Counted from the stretch's first letter, positions 26,120 to 35,166 are shown. The stretch: DNA of 64,000 bases from an uncultured Winogradskyella sp. (GCF_947498345.1 NZ_CANMJY010000007.1:1-64000); one strand, 5' to 3'. Numbers and translations: made by a program. Notes: a model not told the origin generated them from the sequence alone.

Positions 26120-27154
26120 TCAAATTTCTTCTTTGTCAGATACCAAAGAATCTATCTTAGATAATATGCGTTCAACAGAAATGCTACCAGCTGCATTCTC
26201 ATAACCTTCTGGAAATTTATTTCCGTAAACCGATGTTGGTATCAATGGATATTGTTTTCTATCTGCTACTAAAGTATAATCTTGGGGTTGATTGAAAGGC
26301 ACAAAACCTGCATAAGGGTGAGTCACGCCCCAAATAGTAATAACTTTTATTCCGAGCATTGCGGCTAAATGCCCATTACCAGAATCCATAGATATCATTA
26401 CATCTAGATTAGAAATCAAAGCCAATTCTTCTCCCAAATTCAGTTTTCCTGCGACAGAATGGACATGTTCATAGTCCGTTTCAAACTGGTTTAAGATTTT
26501 AACTTCTTCTTTTCCTCCGCCAAACAAAATAATATTATACTCTTTTGAAAGTTGCTTTATAACGTCTTTCATTTGAGTTAATGGATACATTTTGCTTTTA
26601 TGGGCCGCGAAAGGTGCAATTCCTATGGTTTTGTTTTCAGAATTAGATATGAAGGCTTTCAATTTTGAAGTTAAGTCTGCTTTTTTAGGAAATGATGGAT
26701 TGGATAATTTAATTGGGTAACCTAGTTTTTTAAACACATCAGCATATCGTTGGTGTGTGGTTTTTAGTTGTTCAAATATTTTCCCTGTGATTAAAGCTTT
26801 TTTTTCTGCTCTACCCTTATTAATCTGTACTACAGTCTTCTCTGTAAAAAAGAATTTTAAGATTTTACTTCGTAAGACATTGTGTAAGTCAGCTACAGAG
26901 TCAAAGTTCAGTGATTTAAGCTCCTTGGATAATTTATAGAGCCCTATTATGTTTTTGTGTTTTCCTTTTAAATCTGCAGCATAGACCTCAACATTGTTTA
27001 AGTCTTTAAAGAATGGCTTAAAAAATGCTCTGGTAACTATAGTGATTTTTAATTCGGGGTATTGTTCTGTCAGTGCTCTTAACACAGGAACTGTCATAGC
27101 CACGTCTCCCATAGCTGAAAATCTTATGACGAGTATGTGTTTTGGATTTGACAT
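26120..27154 (-). CDS. Glycosyltransferase family 9 (heptosyltransferase-like)
   Basis: 344 residues from the ATG at 27154; the family N terminus HILVIRFSAMGDVAMTVPVL starts right after it, so the longer frame is not needed. GT9 enzymes are GT-B transferases that add heptose or a similar sugar to LPS core. Visible features are IGIAPFAAHKSKMYPL, the NDP-sugar region FGGGKEEVKIL, and the typical ISMDSGNGHLAAMLGIKVIT with WGVTHP. It lies 45 bases after the DUF4254 gene, a pairing common in Bacteroidota; the gap holds a palindromic mini-repeat. Confidence 0.9.
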   Translation of the reverse strand: MSNPKHILVIRFSAMGDVAMTVPVLRALTEQYPELKITIVTRAFFKPFFKDLNNVEVYAADLKGKHKNIIGLYKLSKELKSLNFDSVADLHNVLRSKILKFFFTEKTVVQINKGRAEKKALITGKIFEQLKTTHQRYADVFKKLGYPIKLSNPSFPKKADLTSKLKAFISNSENKTIGIAPFAAHKSKMYPLTQMKDVIKQLSKEYNIILFGGGKEEVKILNQFETDYEHVHSVAGKLNLGEELALISNLDVMISMDSGNGHLAAMLGIKVITIWGVTHPYAGFVPFNQPQDYTLVADRKQYPLIPTSVYGNKFPEGYENAAGSISVERILSKIDSLVSDKEEI

Positions 27155-27170
27155 TTGTTTCAGTAAATGA

Positions 27171-27196
27171 GATCCTGAAAACAAGTTCAGGACGAC
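27171..27196. repeat. Palindromic mini-repeat (TCCTGAA...TTCAGGA)
   Basis: Perfect 7-bp arms TCCTGAA (27173-27179) and TTCAGGA (27186-27192) around AACAAG, within GATCCTGAAAACAAGTTCAG followed by GACGAC. This is a widely scattered intergenic repeat type, as far as I recall. Here it lies between the DUF4254 stop and the GT9 start. Confidence 0.6.
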
Positions 27197-27199
27197 AAA

Positions 27200-27808
27200 T
27201 TACTTCTGTCCTCTTAAAACAGGGTTAAGCTCATCGTCATTATACATTTTCATTTGCTTATAGACTTTCATGTATTTGTCTCCATTAGCAATATCATTCA
27301 ATAAATCGTCAATAGCCGTACTTAAATCTTTTCGCTGTTCTAACAGTATATCTAATTTCTTTTGACAAGCTGCTTTATGAGCTTCGGATGCATCATCTCT
27401 TACTGTTTCGAGATGCATGTGATATATTTTTAAGGCCAAAATTGATAATCTATCTATAGCCCAGGCTGGACTTTCAGAATTAATTTTTGCACCAGACTTA
27501 ACCTCAACATCTTTGTAGTTATCTAGAAAATAACTATCTATATATTCAACAGTATCTGTTCGATCCTGATTTGAGGCATCAATCATACGTTTTAATTTCA
27601 GTGCGGCAACCGGGTCTATATTTGGATCTCTAATAATATCTTCGTAGGCCCATTGAACTGTATCTATCCAACATTTTCTGTACAACAAATGCGCGATAAG
27701 GTCTTCATCTTTATTATACGTGTTTGTAAAAGATTGGTCAACTGTATTTAAGACTTTGTAAGTTTTTATTACCTCTTGAAATATTGCATTTGCCTTATCT
27801 GAAAACAT
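27200..27808 (-). CDS. DUF4254 family protein
   Basis: 202 residues, all-helical, no signal peptide. Conserved-looking stretches include HLLYRKCWIDTVQWAYEDII with DPNIDP, and AWAIDRLSILALKIYHM. DUF4254 genes are regularly next to GT9 heptosyltransferases in Bacteroidota, as here. The Trp/Asp/His-rich helical core could bind a ligand, but the role is unknown. The upstream gap to upp carries overlapping divergent promoter-like elements. Confidence 0.8.
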   Translation of the reverse strand: MFSDKANAIFQEVIKTYKVLNTVDQSFTNTYNKDEDLIAHLLYRKCWIDTVQWAYEDIIRDPNIDPVAALKLKRMIDASNQDRTDTVEYIDSYFLDNYKDVEVKSGAKINSESPAWAIDRLSILALKIYHMHLETVRDDASEAHKAACQKKLDILLEQRKDLSTAIDDLLNDIANGDKYMKVYKQMKMYNDDELNPVLRGQK

Positions 27809-27830
27809 ATTAAATCAATTTTAGAATATG

Positions 27831-27843
27831 CAAATATACTTTG
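27831..27843. promoter_or_regulatory. Overlapping divergent -7-like elements between DUF4254 and upp
   Basis: CAAATATACTTTG. On the minus strand the first eight bases read TATATTTG (TAnnTTTG). On the plus strand the other half reads TATACTTTG, one base longer than the consensus. The two share TATA, so the two genes would compete for polymerase. No good TTG box for either was found. Confidence 0.35.
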
Positions 27844-27879
27844 AATTATTAACTTAGCCACTGAACTAACATTCTTAAT

Positions 27880-28539
27880 ATGCACATTCATAACCTCTCA
27901 GAAACACCTTCTATATTAAATACATTTATTGCTGAAATTAGAGATAAAACCATTCAAAAAGATAGTATGCGTTTTAGACGTAATATTGAGCGTATTGGTG
28001 AAATTCTAGGTTTTGAATTGAGTAAATCACTTCATTTTGAATCGCATAACGTTGAAACCCCCTTAGGTGTTTCTAAAACAGAATTACATAAAAATGATAT
28101 TGTACTTTGCTCTATTTTAAGAGCTGGTGTGCCGCTTCATAGCGGTTTACTTAATTATTTTGATGCTGCTGAAAATGCCTTTATTTCAGCTTACAGACAG
28201 CACAAGCATAATCCTGAGAGTTTTGAAATTGTAGTTGAGTATTTAGCTTGCCCTAGCTTAGAAAATAAAACACTAATTCTTGCAGATCCTATGTTGGCTA
28301 CCGGGCAATCTATGGTTGCAACATTTGAGGCTTTAAAACCATTTGGCACTCCAAAGGAGGTGCATTTAGTTAGTGTAATTGGTGCACAAAAAGGTGTAGA
28401 TTATGTTACAAGTGAATTTAGTGATAATACCCATCTTTGGATTGCTGATGTAGATGAGACTTTAAATGACAAAGGGTATATTATTCCTGGGCTGGGCGAT
28501 GCTGGTGACTTGGCTTTTGGGAATAAGTTACAGCAATAA
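27880..28539 (+). CDS. upp: Uracil phosphoribosyltransferase
   Basis: 219 residues. This type I PRTase salvages uracil with PRPP to UMP. The PRPP-binding loop is LADPMLATGQSM (about 130), the flexible loop CSILRAGVPLHSGL, and the uracil-binding C terminus YIIPGLGDAGDLAFG. It is followed on the other strand by the DUF6427 gene with a 12-base overlap of the 3' ends. The neighbours DUF6427, DUF6341 and purD make a nucleotide-related block common in Flavobacteriaceae. Confidence 0.95.
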   Translation: MHIHNLSETPSILNTFIAEIRDKTIQKDSMRFRRNIERIGEILGFELSKSLHFESHNVETPLGVSKTELHKNDIVLCSILRAGVPLHSGLLNYFDAAENAFISAYRQHKHNPESFEIVVEYLACPSLENKTLILADPMLATGQSMVATFEALKPFGTPKEVHLVSVIGAQKGVDYVTSEFSDNTHLWIADVDETLNDKGYIIPGLGDAGDLAFGNKLQQ

Positions 28540-29445
28540 ACTTATTATTGGTGTGATAATTAAGAGCGTTATAAACACTTCCTTAAACCAACGTTCAGAA
28601 ACCACTTCGATATAATTTGCCATAATTATTGAAAACGGAGCAAATAAAAACAAAAACTCGCTTCCGTTTTTTACAGGCGCAATGATGCCTACTAAAACAG
28701 CAATGATAGAAGCCCATGCAATAAGAAAATACGAAGGTCTTAATTTTTTGTTTTTGTCTGGTAAGGTTCTAAAAAAGTATATCACTATCCAGATAAAAGA
28801 AGCAAATAAAACAGTAAATTTTAGAATAAGTGCTTTGCTATTGTATGGTGTGTAGTCTAAGCTGGCAAAGCGTTCAAGATTTGACGGTCTAATAAAAGTA
28901 TTGTAAACAATAGTGTTATATACCAACAATAAAACAATCACTGTTGCTACTCCTACAAATGGAATAATGGTGTTTTTAACATCATTTTGCGAATGATAAA
29001 TTAAAGCTACTATAACCAACGCAAAAAATAATATCGCCCAAAAATAAAATAGTGTTGCCAACATAATCCAAAAACCAGCATCAAACAGTTTTTTCTTAAT
29101 GTGCAGGTTAGAGTGCAAGCTTATTAAGCGTCGTAAAGCAAAAAGGATAAATAAGTTTGCAAATAGAAAATTAGAATGCTTTAGTGCTTCGGGAAACATT
29201 CCAAACAACAAACCAAAAGTCATTATAGCATAACTATTTTTTTTAGCAAGGTTGTTTTTTGAGATGATAAAATCTAGAAGAAAGATTAAAAAAAGTACTA
29301 CAATTAGCCTAATAAATGCTTTTGAGGTCTCATTAAATTCATTAAAAAGCACATCAACACTTGAAATTACAAAAATTAAAATAACAAAAACAACCACTAT
29401 AATGAAGTTTATGGGTTTGGATTTACTAAAAATGCTTGTAATCAT
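28528..29445 (-). CDS. DUF6427 family multi-pass membrane protein
   Basis: 305 residues with about 8-9 membrane helices and short loops; the only long soluble loop is near 190-205 (YNTFIRPSNLERFASLDYTP, a typical conserved periplasmic piece). The layout resembles EpsG/O-antigen-polymerase-like or DUF6427 proteins. Function unknown. Conserved next to upp in the family. Its last 12 bases overlap the upp end in antisense. Confidence 0.7.
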   Translation of the reverse strand: MITSIFSKSKPINFIIVVVFVILIFVISSVDVLFNEFNETSKAFIRLIVVLFLIFLLDFIISKNNLAKKNSYAIMTFGLLFGMFPEALKHSNFLFANLFILFALRRLISLHSNLHIKKKLFDAGFWIMLATLFYFWAILFFALVIVALIYHSQNDVKNTIIPFVGVATVIVLLLVYNTIVYNTFIRPSNLERFASLDYTPYNSKALILKFTVLFASFIWIVIYFFRTLPDKNKKLRPSYFLIAWASIIAVLVGIIAPVKNGSEFLFLFAPFSIIMANYIEVVSERWFKEVFITLLIITPIISLLL

Positions 29446-29465
29446 TAACTGTTTTTGTATTTTTG
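29436..29465 (+). promoter_or_regulatory. Promoter of the DUF6341 gene
   Basis: TTG (29436-29438), a 19-base spacer, TATTTTTG (29458-29465). Full consensus match. The TTG lies inside the first codons of the divergent DUF6427 gene. It implies a leader of about 95 bases that contains two inverted repeats. Confidence 0.6.
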
Positions 29466-29476
29466 CAACTTAGATT

Positions 29477-29558
29477 AGCTGATGTAAGAATTAAAATAAT
29501 TTAATTTGTATCAGCTATATTATTAAAAATAGATAAAATTCAAATCTCGCTTAGCGAG
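29477..29558 (+). promoter_or_regulatory. Structured 5' leader of the DUF6341 gene
   Basis: First element: AGCTGAT (29477-29483) and ATCAGCT (29510-29516), enclosing AATTAAA (29489-29495) and TTTAATT (29500-29506), together an extended hairpin. Second element: CTCGCTTAGCGAG (29546-29558), self-complementary and only eight bases before the ATG, where it could hide the start. No known riboswitch class is recognised. Confidence 0.45.
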
Positions 29559-29565
29559 TAAAGTT

Positions 29566-29793
29566 ATGAAAGATTTCTTTTACGCCATACAAGATTTATT
29601 TGTAGATGTTTTATTTGCTCCTTTTGATGCTTTAAGGGCTTTGGAATTAGAAAGCTGGTTTGGAGCCAATATAATGTCATGGATTTTTATGCTTATTGGA
29701 TTAGTTGCTTTTGTGTATTGGATGATGCAATTAGCGAAATACAATGCTAACAATGAGGAGGACAAGAGTGTTACTTCACATTCTTACCTATAA
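29566..29793 (+). CDS. DUF6341 family small membrane protein
   Basis: 75 residues. A central membrane helix (IMSWIFMLIGLVAFVYWMMQ, about 36-56) follows an amphipathic Phe/Leu/Asp-rich start (FFYAIQDLFVDVLFAPFDAL). A short polar tail follows. Such proteins are encoded next to upp/purD in Flavobacteriaceae and were often mislabelled as uracil phosphoribosyltransferase; it has no PRTase motif. The 3' end overlaps the purD end by six bases in antisense. Expression is from its own promoter with a structured leader. Confidence 0.75.
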   Translation: MKDFFYAIQDLFVDVLFAPFDALRALELESWFGANIMSWIFMLIGLVAFVYWMMQLAKYNANNEEDKSVTSHSYL

Positions 29794-31059
29794 ATCAAAT
29801 CCTATATCTTTACGATAATACATCTTATCAAAATGTAGATACTCTATACTTTGGTAAGACTTTTTTATGGCTTCACGGTACGTATTGCCATAAGAGGTTA
29901 TAGCCATTACGCGGCCCCCAGAAGTTACTACTTTTCCATCTTGAGTTTTTGTGCCTGCATGGAATACAATTGAATCACTAACATTTTCTATACCCGATAT
30001 TTCCTTTCCTTTTTCATAAGCTTCAGGGTAGCCCCCCGATACTAACATTATGGTTGTAGCCGCACGCTCATCTACATCTAAATTGATTTGAGATAGTGTT
30101 TGATTTCCCATTGATTCAAAAATTTCGACCAAATCCGTTTTTAATCTTGGTAAAACAACTTCCGTTTCCGGGTCCCCCATTCTTACATTATACTCAATCA
30201 CTTTTGGATTATCACCGACTTTTATCAAACCAATAAAAATAAAGCCAACGTATGGTAAGTTGTCTTTTTTTAAGCCTTTTACCGTAGGTTTTACAATGCG
30301 GTTTTCTATTTTATCCAGAAAATCTTTTGTTGCAAAAGGAACTGGTGAAATTGCGCCCATTCCGCCTGTATTTAAACCCGTATCTCCCTCTCCAATTCTT
30401 TTGTAATCTTTTGCTGTTGGCAAAATTTTATAGTCTTCACCATCCGTTAAAACAAAACAACTTAATTCTATACCGTCTAAAAATTCTTCAATGACCACTT
30501 TGGTACTGGCTGTCCCAAATTTAGCATCGACCAGCATGCTTTTTAATTCTGTTTTGGCTTCATTTAAATCATTTAAGATTAAAACACCTTTTCCTGCTGC
30601 TAATCCATCTGCTTTTAAAACATATGGGGGATTAAGCGTTTCTAAAAACTTATACCCTTCTTCAACATTGTCCTTTGTAAAGCTTTCATAAGCTGCTGTC
30701 GGAATGTTATGGCGCATCATAAATTCTTTAGCAAACTCTTTACTCCCTTCTAATTCTGCCGCGGCTTTTTGAGGACCAATTACTGTTACATGCTTTATCG
30801 CTTCATCTTGCAAAAAGAAATTGTGAATACCTTGCACTAAGGGGTCCTCTGGGCCAACAACAACGAGATCAATATTGTTTTGAATGACTGTTTCCTTAAT
30901 GGCTTCAAAATCTGTTACCGTTATATTTATATTGGTAGCTATAGCTTCGGTTCCAGAGTTTCCTGGCGCGACAAATAGCTGCTTACAATGGTTGCTTTCC
31001 GCAATTTTCCATGCAAATGTGTGTTCTCTTCCTCCAGAACCAAGTACTAAAATATTCAT
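29788..31059 (-). CDS. purD: Phosphoribosylamine--glycine ligase
   Basis: 423 residues from the ATG at 31059, where the family start MNILVLGSGGREHTFAWKI begins. The purine step joins phosphoribosylamine and glycine with ATP. The ATP-grasp core is complete: VLKADGLAAGKGVLI, TGGMGAISP, YNVRMGDPETEVVLPRL and a VMAITSYG-containing C-terminal domain. A promoter element sits inside the longer frame, confirming this start. The gene starts the minus-strand side of the boundary to the polysaccharide locus. Confidence 0.97.
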   Translation of the reverse strand: MNILVLGSGGREHTFAWKIAESNHCKQLFVAPGNSGTEAIATNINITVTDFEAIKETVIQNNIDLVVVGPEDPLVQGIHNFFLQDEAIKHVTVIGPQKAAAELEGSKEFAKEFMMRHNIPTAAYESFTKDNVEEGYKFLETLNPPYVLKADGLAAGKGVLILNDLNEAKTELKSMLVDAKFGTASTKVVIEEFLDGIELSCFVLTDGEDYKILPTAKDYKRIGEGDTGLNTGGMGAISPVPFATKDFLDKIENRIVKPTVKGLKKDNLPYVGFIFIGLIKVGDNPKVIEYNVRMGDPETEVVLPRLKTDLVEIFESMGNQTLSQINLDVDERAATTIMLVSGGYPEAYEKGKEISGIENVSDSIVFHAGTKTQDGKVVTSGGRVMAITSYGNTYREAIKKSYQSIEYLHFDKMYYRKDIGFDL

Positions 31060-31077
31060 GCTTAAAATTTCTTTGGG

Positions 31078-31109
31078 CAAAAATAATTGGTTTTAAGATG
31101 AAAAAACAA
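31078..31109 (-). promoter_or_regulatory. Promoter of purD
   Basis: Minus strand: TTG (31109-31107), a 21-base spacer, TATTTTTG (31085-31078). The leader is about 20 bases long. The in-frame ATG at 31080 lies within the -7 element and is therefore not used. Confidence 0.7.
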
Positions 31110-31143
31110 TTAATTTACGGAAACCTTTTTCGCCATAAACATC

Positions 31144-32454
31144 TTGCGACTATTTGACTTTTCTTTAAGAATTAATGGCTTTGATATAAACAGAGCAAAA
31201 GCTGCTTTGGTTAAGATTCAGGTTCAAGATGATTTAGCATTTAATGATTATGTAAATGACAAGAAAAAAGAAATTATCTCTTATCATTTGCAGTACAATT
31301 CATTTTACAAATCTTTTGGACAAACTATAGATATTAATGATTGGACTTCTGTGCCAGTAATGACCAAACGTCATTTACAACAGCCATTAGAACAAAGGTT
31401 GAGTGATAACTATAGTTATAAAAATGTATATATAAACAAAACCTCTGGTAGCTCGGGTGATCCTTTCATTTTCGCAAAAGACAAAAGGTGCCATGCATTA
31501 ACCTGGGCTGTGATTATGAATCGTTTCTCTTGGTTTGGTATAGATTTTAATTCTTCTAAGCAAGCGCGTTTTTATGGTATTCCTCTAGATAAAAAAAGCT
31601 ATTACAAAGAGCGATTGAAGGATTGGTTTAGTAATCGTTATCGCTTCTCTGTCTTTGATTTAAGCGATACTGCTTTTAAAAAAGTTTTAGCAAAATTTAA
31701 AGCATCACGTTTTGAATATATCAACGGTTATACAAGTCCGGTTGTACAGTTTGCCAAGTATTTACTGAGAAAAGATGTAATATTAAAAGATATATGCCCA
31801 AGCTTAAGGGTTTGTATTGTAACATCAGAAATGTTATTTGATAACGATAAAATATTATTGGAAACACAGTTTGGTGTACCTGTGGTTAATGAGTATGGAG
31901 CTTCAGAATTAGATCTAATTGCATTTCAAAATACAAATAATGAATGGCAGCTAAACAGCGAAACACTGTATATTGAGATTTTAGATAATAATGATAATGT
32001 ATTACCTTATGGAAAAGAAGGTCGTATAGTAATAACATCATTATATAATAAAGCACATCCATTTATTAGATACGATATTGGTGATATTGGAGTTTTATCT
32101 GAAAAAAGTAGTGTAAGCAAACCTATTTTAAAAAAGCTTATTGGCAGAACTAATGATATTGCCATTTTACCAAGCGGTAAAAAAGCGGCTGGCCTTACAT
32201 TTTATTATATTACTAAAAGTGTGATTGAAAACGATGGTAATGTTTCTGAATTTATAATAGAACAAACTACGCTAGATCATTTTGTAATAAAGTTTGTTAG
32301 TAGAGAAATGCTCTCATCGGATAAAAAAAAGTTGATTACAAAAGAAATGACACGCTATTTAGAACCTGGAATTTCTATTAGCTTTGAACGTGTTAATAGA
32401 CTAAATCGTTCAAAGTCGGGGAAACTAAAACAATTTACCTCCTTTATTAATTAG
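31144..32454 (+). CDS. Phenylacetate--CoA ligase-like (CapK/PaaK family) protein
   Basis: 436 residues, adenylate-forming fold. Seen: the phosphate-binding loop NKTSGSSGDPF (about 98), NEYGASELDLI (about 257), RYDIGDIG and KLIGRTNDI with a C-terminal subdomain. Members in polysaccharide loci (CapK type) are thought to activate an acid for transfer to the glycan. The start is unusual: the frame opens after a stop at 31111, and the only good start before residue 70 is the TTG at 31144, giving MRLFDFSLRINGF, the usual N terminus. It is followed after four bases by a GT4 gene. Confidence 0.8.
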   Translation: MRLFDFSLRINGFDINRAKAALVKIQVQDDLAFNDYVNDKKKEIISYHLQYNSFYKSFGQTIDINDWTSVPVMTKRHLQQPLEQRLSDNYSYKNVYINKTSGSSGDPFIFAKDKRCHALTWAVIMNRFSWFGIDFNSSKQARFYGIPLDKKSYYKERLKDWFSNRYRFSVFDLSDTAFKKVLAKFKASRFEYINGYTSPVVQFAKYLLRKDVILKDICPSLRVCIVTSEMLFDNDKILLETQFGVPVVNEYGASELDLIAFQNTNNEWQLNSETLYIEILDNNDNVLPYGKEGRIVITSLYNKAHPFIRYDIGDIGVLSEKSSVSKPILKKLIGRTNDIAILPSGKKAAGLTFYYITKSVIENDGNVSEFIIEQTTLDHFVIKFVSREMLSSDKKKLITKEMTRYLEPGISISFERVNRLNRSKSGKLKQFTSFIN

Positions 32455-32458
32455 CACA

Positions 32459-33619
32459 ATGGAAAAACTAATGATTATTACGAGCTACTTTCCGCCTGAG
32501 ATTGGTGCGGCATCTAACCGTATCTATCATTTAGCAAATGGGTTAAAGGATACGTATAAAGTATCTGTAGTTACACCGCTTCCCAATTACCCTACTGGTA
32601 AAATTTTTTTAGAATATAAAGGAAAAATCAAATCTAAGTCTATTGATAACGGTATAGAAATTAATAGAATCTGGCTCTATGCCAGTAAATCTAAAAATAA
32701 GTTTTTGCGCTTGTTTGCAATGCTATCTTACAGTATAAGTTTGGTGTGGTTTTTTATTTGGAATAAAATTCCGAATAAAGTTATTGTACAATCGCCACCT
32801 TTACTTGTTGCTTTTACCTGTATGTTTTTTTTAAGGTCTAAAAACAGACGGTTAGTTTTAAATGTAAGTGATTTATGGCCTAGTGCTGGCTTTGAATTAG
32901 GAGCTTTGAAAAAAAACTTTAGCTATAAGGTCTTAAAAAGAATAGAGCATTTTAATTACAAAAATGCCAATTTAGTATTAGGACAAAGTAATGAAATATT
33001 AACACATATTAAAACGGTTACAACGCAATCAGAATTGTTTCTTTATCGTAACTATCCAGATATAGTTATTAATAATTTAACAGAAAATGACCATAAAGGT
33101 GAGCGTCTAAAAATAGTCTATGCTGGTCTTTTGGGTGTAGCTCAAGGCATTTTAAAATTATGTCAGAACTTAAATTATGACTGTATTGAACTACATATTT
33201 ATGGTTCTGGTGCAGAAGAAAACGAAATAGAGTCTTTTGTTAATGCCAATAAGGAGTTGCCTGTTTATTTCTATGGTAGAGTTAGCAGAAAAGAACTACA
33301 TAATGAATTACTGAGATATGACATTGCTATAATTCCACTCTTAAATAGAATCTATGGATCTGTACCATCAAAAATTTTTGAGTATGCTAAGCTCGGGCTA
33401 CCTATGCTATACTTTGGTGGCGGTGAAGGAGAAACAATTATACAAGATAATGGTTTAGGTTGGGTAGCAGAAGCAGGAAACTACAGCCACTTAAATACAG
33501 TAATTAAGTCAATTGATAAAGCTGAGTTGAATATTAATACTAAAAAGGAAATACAATCAAAGGCTTATAAAAGCTTTGATTATTTAGCCCAAATAAATAC
33601 GCTTAAGAAGAGTCTCTAA
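32459..33619 (+). CDS. Glycosyltransferase family 4 (WbuB-like)
   Basis: 386 residues, GT-B fold. N-terminal MIITSYFPPEIGAASNRIYH is typical of the WbuB group that transfers N-acetylfucosamine-type sugars. The nucleotide-sugar region shows VYAGLLGVAQGI and IPLLNRIYGSVPSKIFEYAK with the conserved Glu. It is probably co-transcribed with the CoA-ligase-like gene. The stop overlaps the stop of the convergent priming transferase by four bases. Confidence 0.87.
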   Translation: MEKLMIITSYFPPEIGAASNRIYHLANGLKDTYKVSVVTPLPNYPTGKIFLEYKGKIKSKSIDNGIEINRIWLYASKSKNKFLRLFAMLSYSISLVWFFIWNKIPNKVIVQSPPLLVAFTCMFFLRSKNRRLVLNVSDLWPSAGFELGALKKNFSYKVLKRIEHFNYKNANLVLGQSNEILTHIKTVTTQSELFLYRNYPDIVINNLTENDHKGERLKIVYAGLLGVAQGILKLCQNLNYDCIELHIYGSGAEENEIESFVNANKELPVYFYGRVSRKELHNELLRYDIAIIPLLNRIYGSVPSKIFEYAKLGLPMLYFGGGEGETIIQDNGLGWVAEAGNYSHLNTVIKSIDKAELNINTKKEIQSKAYKSFDYLAQINTLKKSL

Positions 33620-34992
33620 TAAGCTTTATCCTCACCTCTTATAGCATTAACAAAGGTTTGGGCTATTATTTTTATATCTAAGAGTAATGACCAGTTTTCT
33701 ATATAGAAGATATCATATTTAACACGTCCAATGATATCCTTGTCAGACTCTACTTCACCTCTAAAACCACTTACTTGTGCTAAGCCTGTTATTCCTGGTT
33801 TAACAAAATGCCTTACCATAAATTTATCTATTTTCTTAGCATACATGTTTGTGTGGCTAACCATGTGAGGTCTTGGGCCAACAACAGACATATCCCCAAA
33901 TAGTACATTAAAGAATTGAGGTAGTTCATCTATGCTGGTCTTTCTTATAAATCTACCTACCTTAGTAACACGCTGGTCATCTCTTGTGGCTTGATATAAA
34001 TTAGCGTCCTTATTAGGTGTCATTGAACGAAACTTATAACAATCAAATTCTCTATAGTTAAAGCCATTTCTAGACTGTTTGAAAAATACCGGACCTTTAG
34101 ATTCTAATTTAATAAATATAGCAATTAGTGGTGTAAGCCAAGATAAAATAAAAACAATAACAATACTAGAGAACAAAATATCAAATCCGCGCTTTATAAC
34201 CATATTTGCAGAATCCTCAAGAGGTATAGTTCTTAGTGTAAGTACAGGTATGTAATCATAGTATTCGTATCGAAGTCTTTTTGAATAGATTTCTTTACTG
34301 TCTGGTATAAATTTTAAAATCTTAAGGTTATTGTCAGCGAAGTCAACAATATCTGCGATTTGCGAATTGGTGAGTTCAGAAATTGAGCAGTAGATTTCAT
34401 CAATTCTTTCGCTAAGGATATAATTGAAACACTCGTCTAACCTTTCTTCCTTGTTTTTAAAATTGAATGTTCTTTTATGTAAATAGCCATAATGAGGGCT
34501 ATCATTAAAGAAATTTTCAAGCGCGCCAGTTTTTTTGTTTAATCCTAGTATTACTGTTTTTCTATAATTTCTACCAAAAGAAACCCTATACTTTCTGAGC
34601 AAATAATAAACAGCTAACTTAAAAACAGTAATTAAAGAAAAACATAAAATGGTATACTTAACAATAGGTCTTGGGTATATTTTAAGCTCATGGTAAAGTC
34701 CAGAAAAGGCAAAAACAAAAAGTAAAAATAAAATTGATTGTTTTAATATCAGTGAAAGAATATCTACTTGTCGGGTGTAACGATATACATTGTAAAATTT
34801 TGTATAAGTAGAAAGTAAAACCCACCCTAAAGAAATGAAGACATAAAAGACTAGTGTTCCGTCGCTGTTTATAATATGCATTTCGCTCTTTAAAAGAAAT
34901 AAGTATGCTACACCATTAATAATACTTAAATCAATTAAATAAGAAATGGGTCTTAAATAGCCCGAATATCCACGCTGACTTAGTCTACTCAT
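33616..34992 (-). CDS. Polyprenyl glycosylphosphotransferase (WcaJ/WbaP type, chain initiation)
   Basis: 458 residues. Four to five N-terminal membrane helices (about 1-130), a CoA-binding-like cytoplasmic middle part, another helix, and the C-terminal bacterial sugar-transferase domain (about 268-458) follow. That domain holds KRGFDILFSSIV, KSRNGFNYREFDCYKFRSM-like text (here KQSRNG...YKFRSM), RKTSIDELPQFFNVLFGDMS and VGPRPHM. It loads the first sugar-1-phosphate onto undecaprenyl phosphate, the first committed step of the locus. It is alone on this strand, flanked by plus-strand polysaccharide genes. Confidence 0.93.
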   Translation of the reverse strand: MSRLSQRGYSGYLRPISYLIDLSIINGVAYLFLLKSEMHIINSDGTLVFYVFISLGWVLLSTYTKFYNVYRYTRQVDILSLILKQSILFLLFVFAFSGLYHELKIYPRPIVKYTILCFSLITVFKLAVYYLLRKYRVSFGRNYRKTVILGLNKKTGALENFFNDSPHYGYLHKRTFNFKNKEERLDECFNYILSERIDEIYCSISELTNSQIADIVDFADNNLKILKFIPDSKEIYSKRLRYEYYDYIPVLTLRTIPLEDSANMVIKRGFDILFSSIVIVFILSWLTPLIAIFIKLESKGPVFFKQSRNGFNYREFDCYKFRSMTPNKDANLYQATRDDQRVTKVGRFIRKTSIDELPQFFNVLFGDMSVVGPRPHMVSHTNMYAKKIDKFMVRHFVKPGITGLAQVSGFRGEVESDKDIIGRVKYDIFYIENWSLLLDIKIIAQTFVNAIRGEDKAY

Positions 34993-35166
34993 TTAATCTT
35001 AATCTACTTAATGCAATCATCTTCTTGTAGAGTATAAAAACTTATATTCTAAAACTATTTAAAAAATCTGCTAAACATTAGTTTATAAAAAACAAAAATA
35101 GAAAAACCTTTCAAGATTAAGTTAGTAAATATTTTAGTTGTTATATTTAAATTTAAATATTTAACC

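Noticed and set aside
31060..31080. Longer purD frame from 31080
   Set aside because: The ATG at 31080 is inside the -7 element and the family N terminus starts at 31059.
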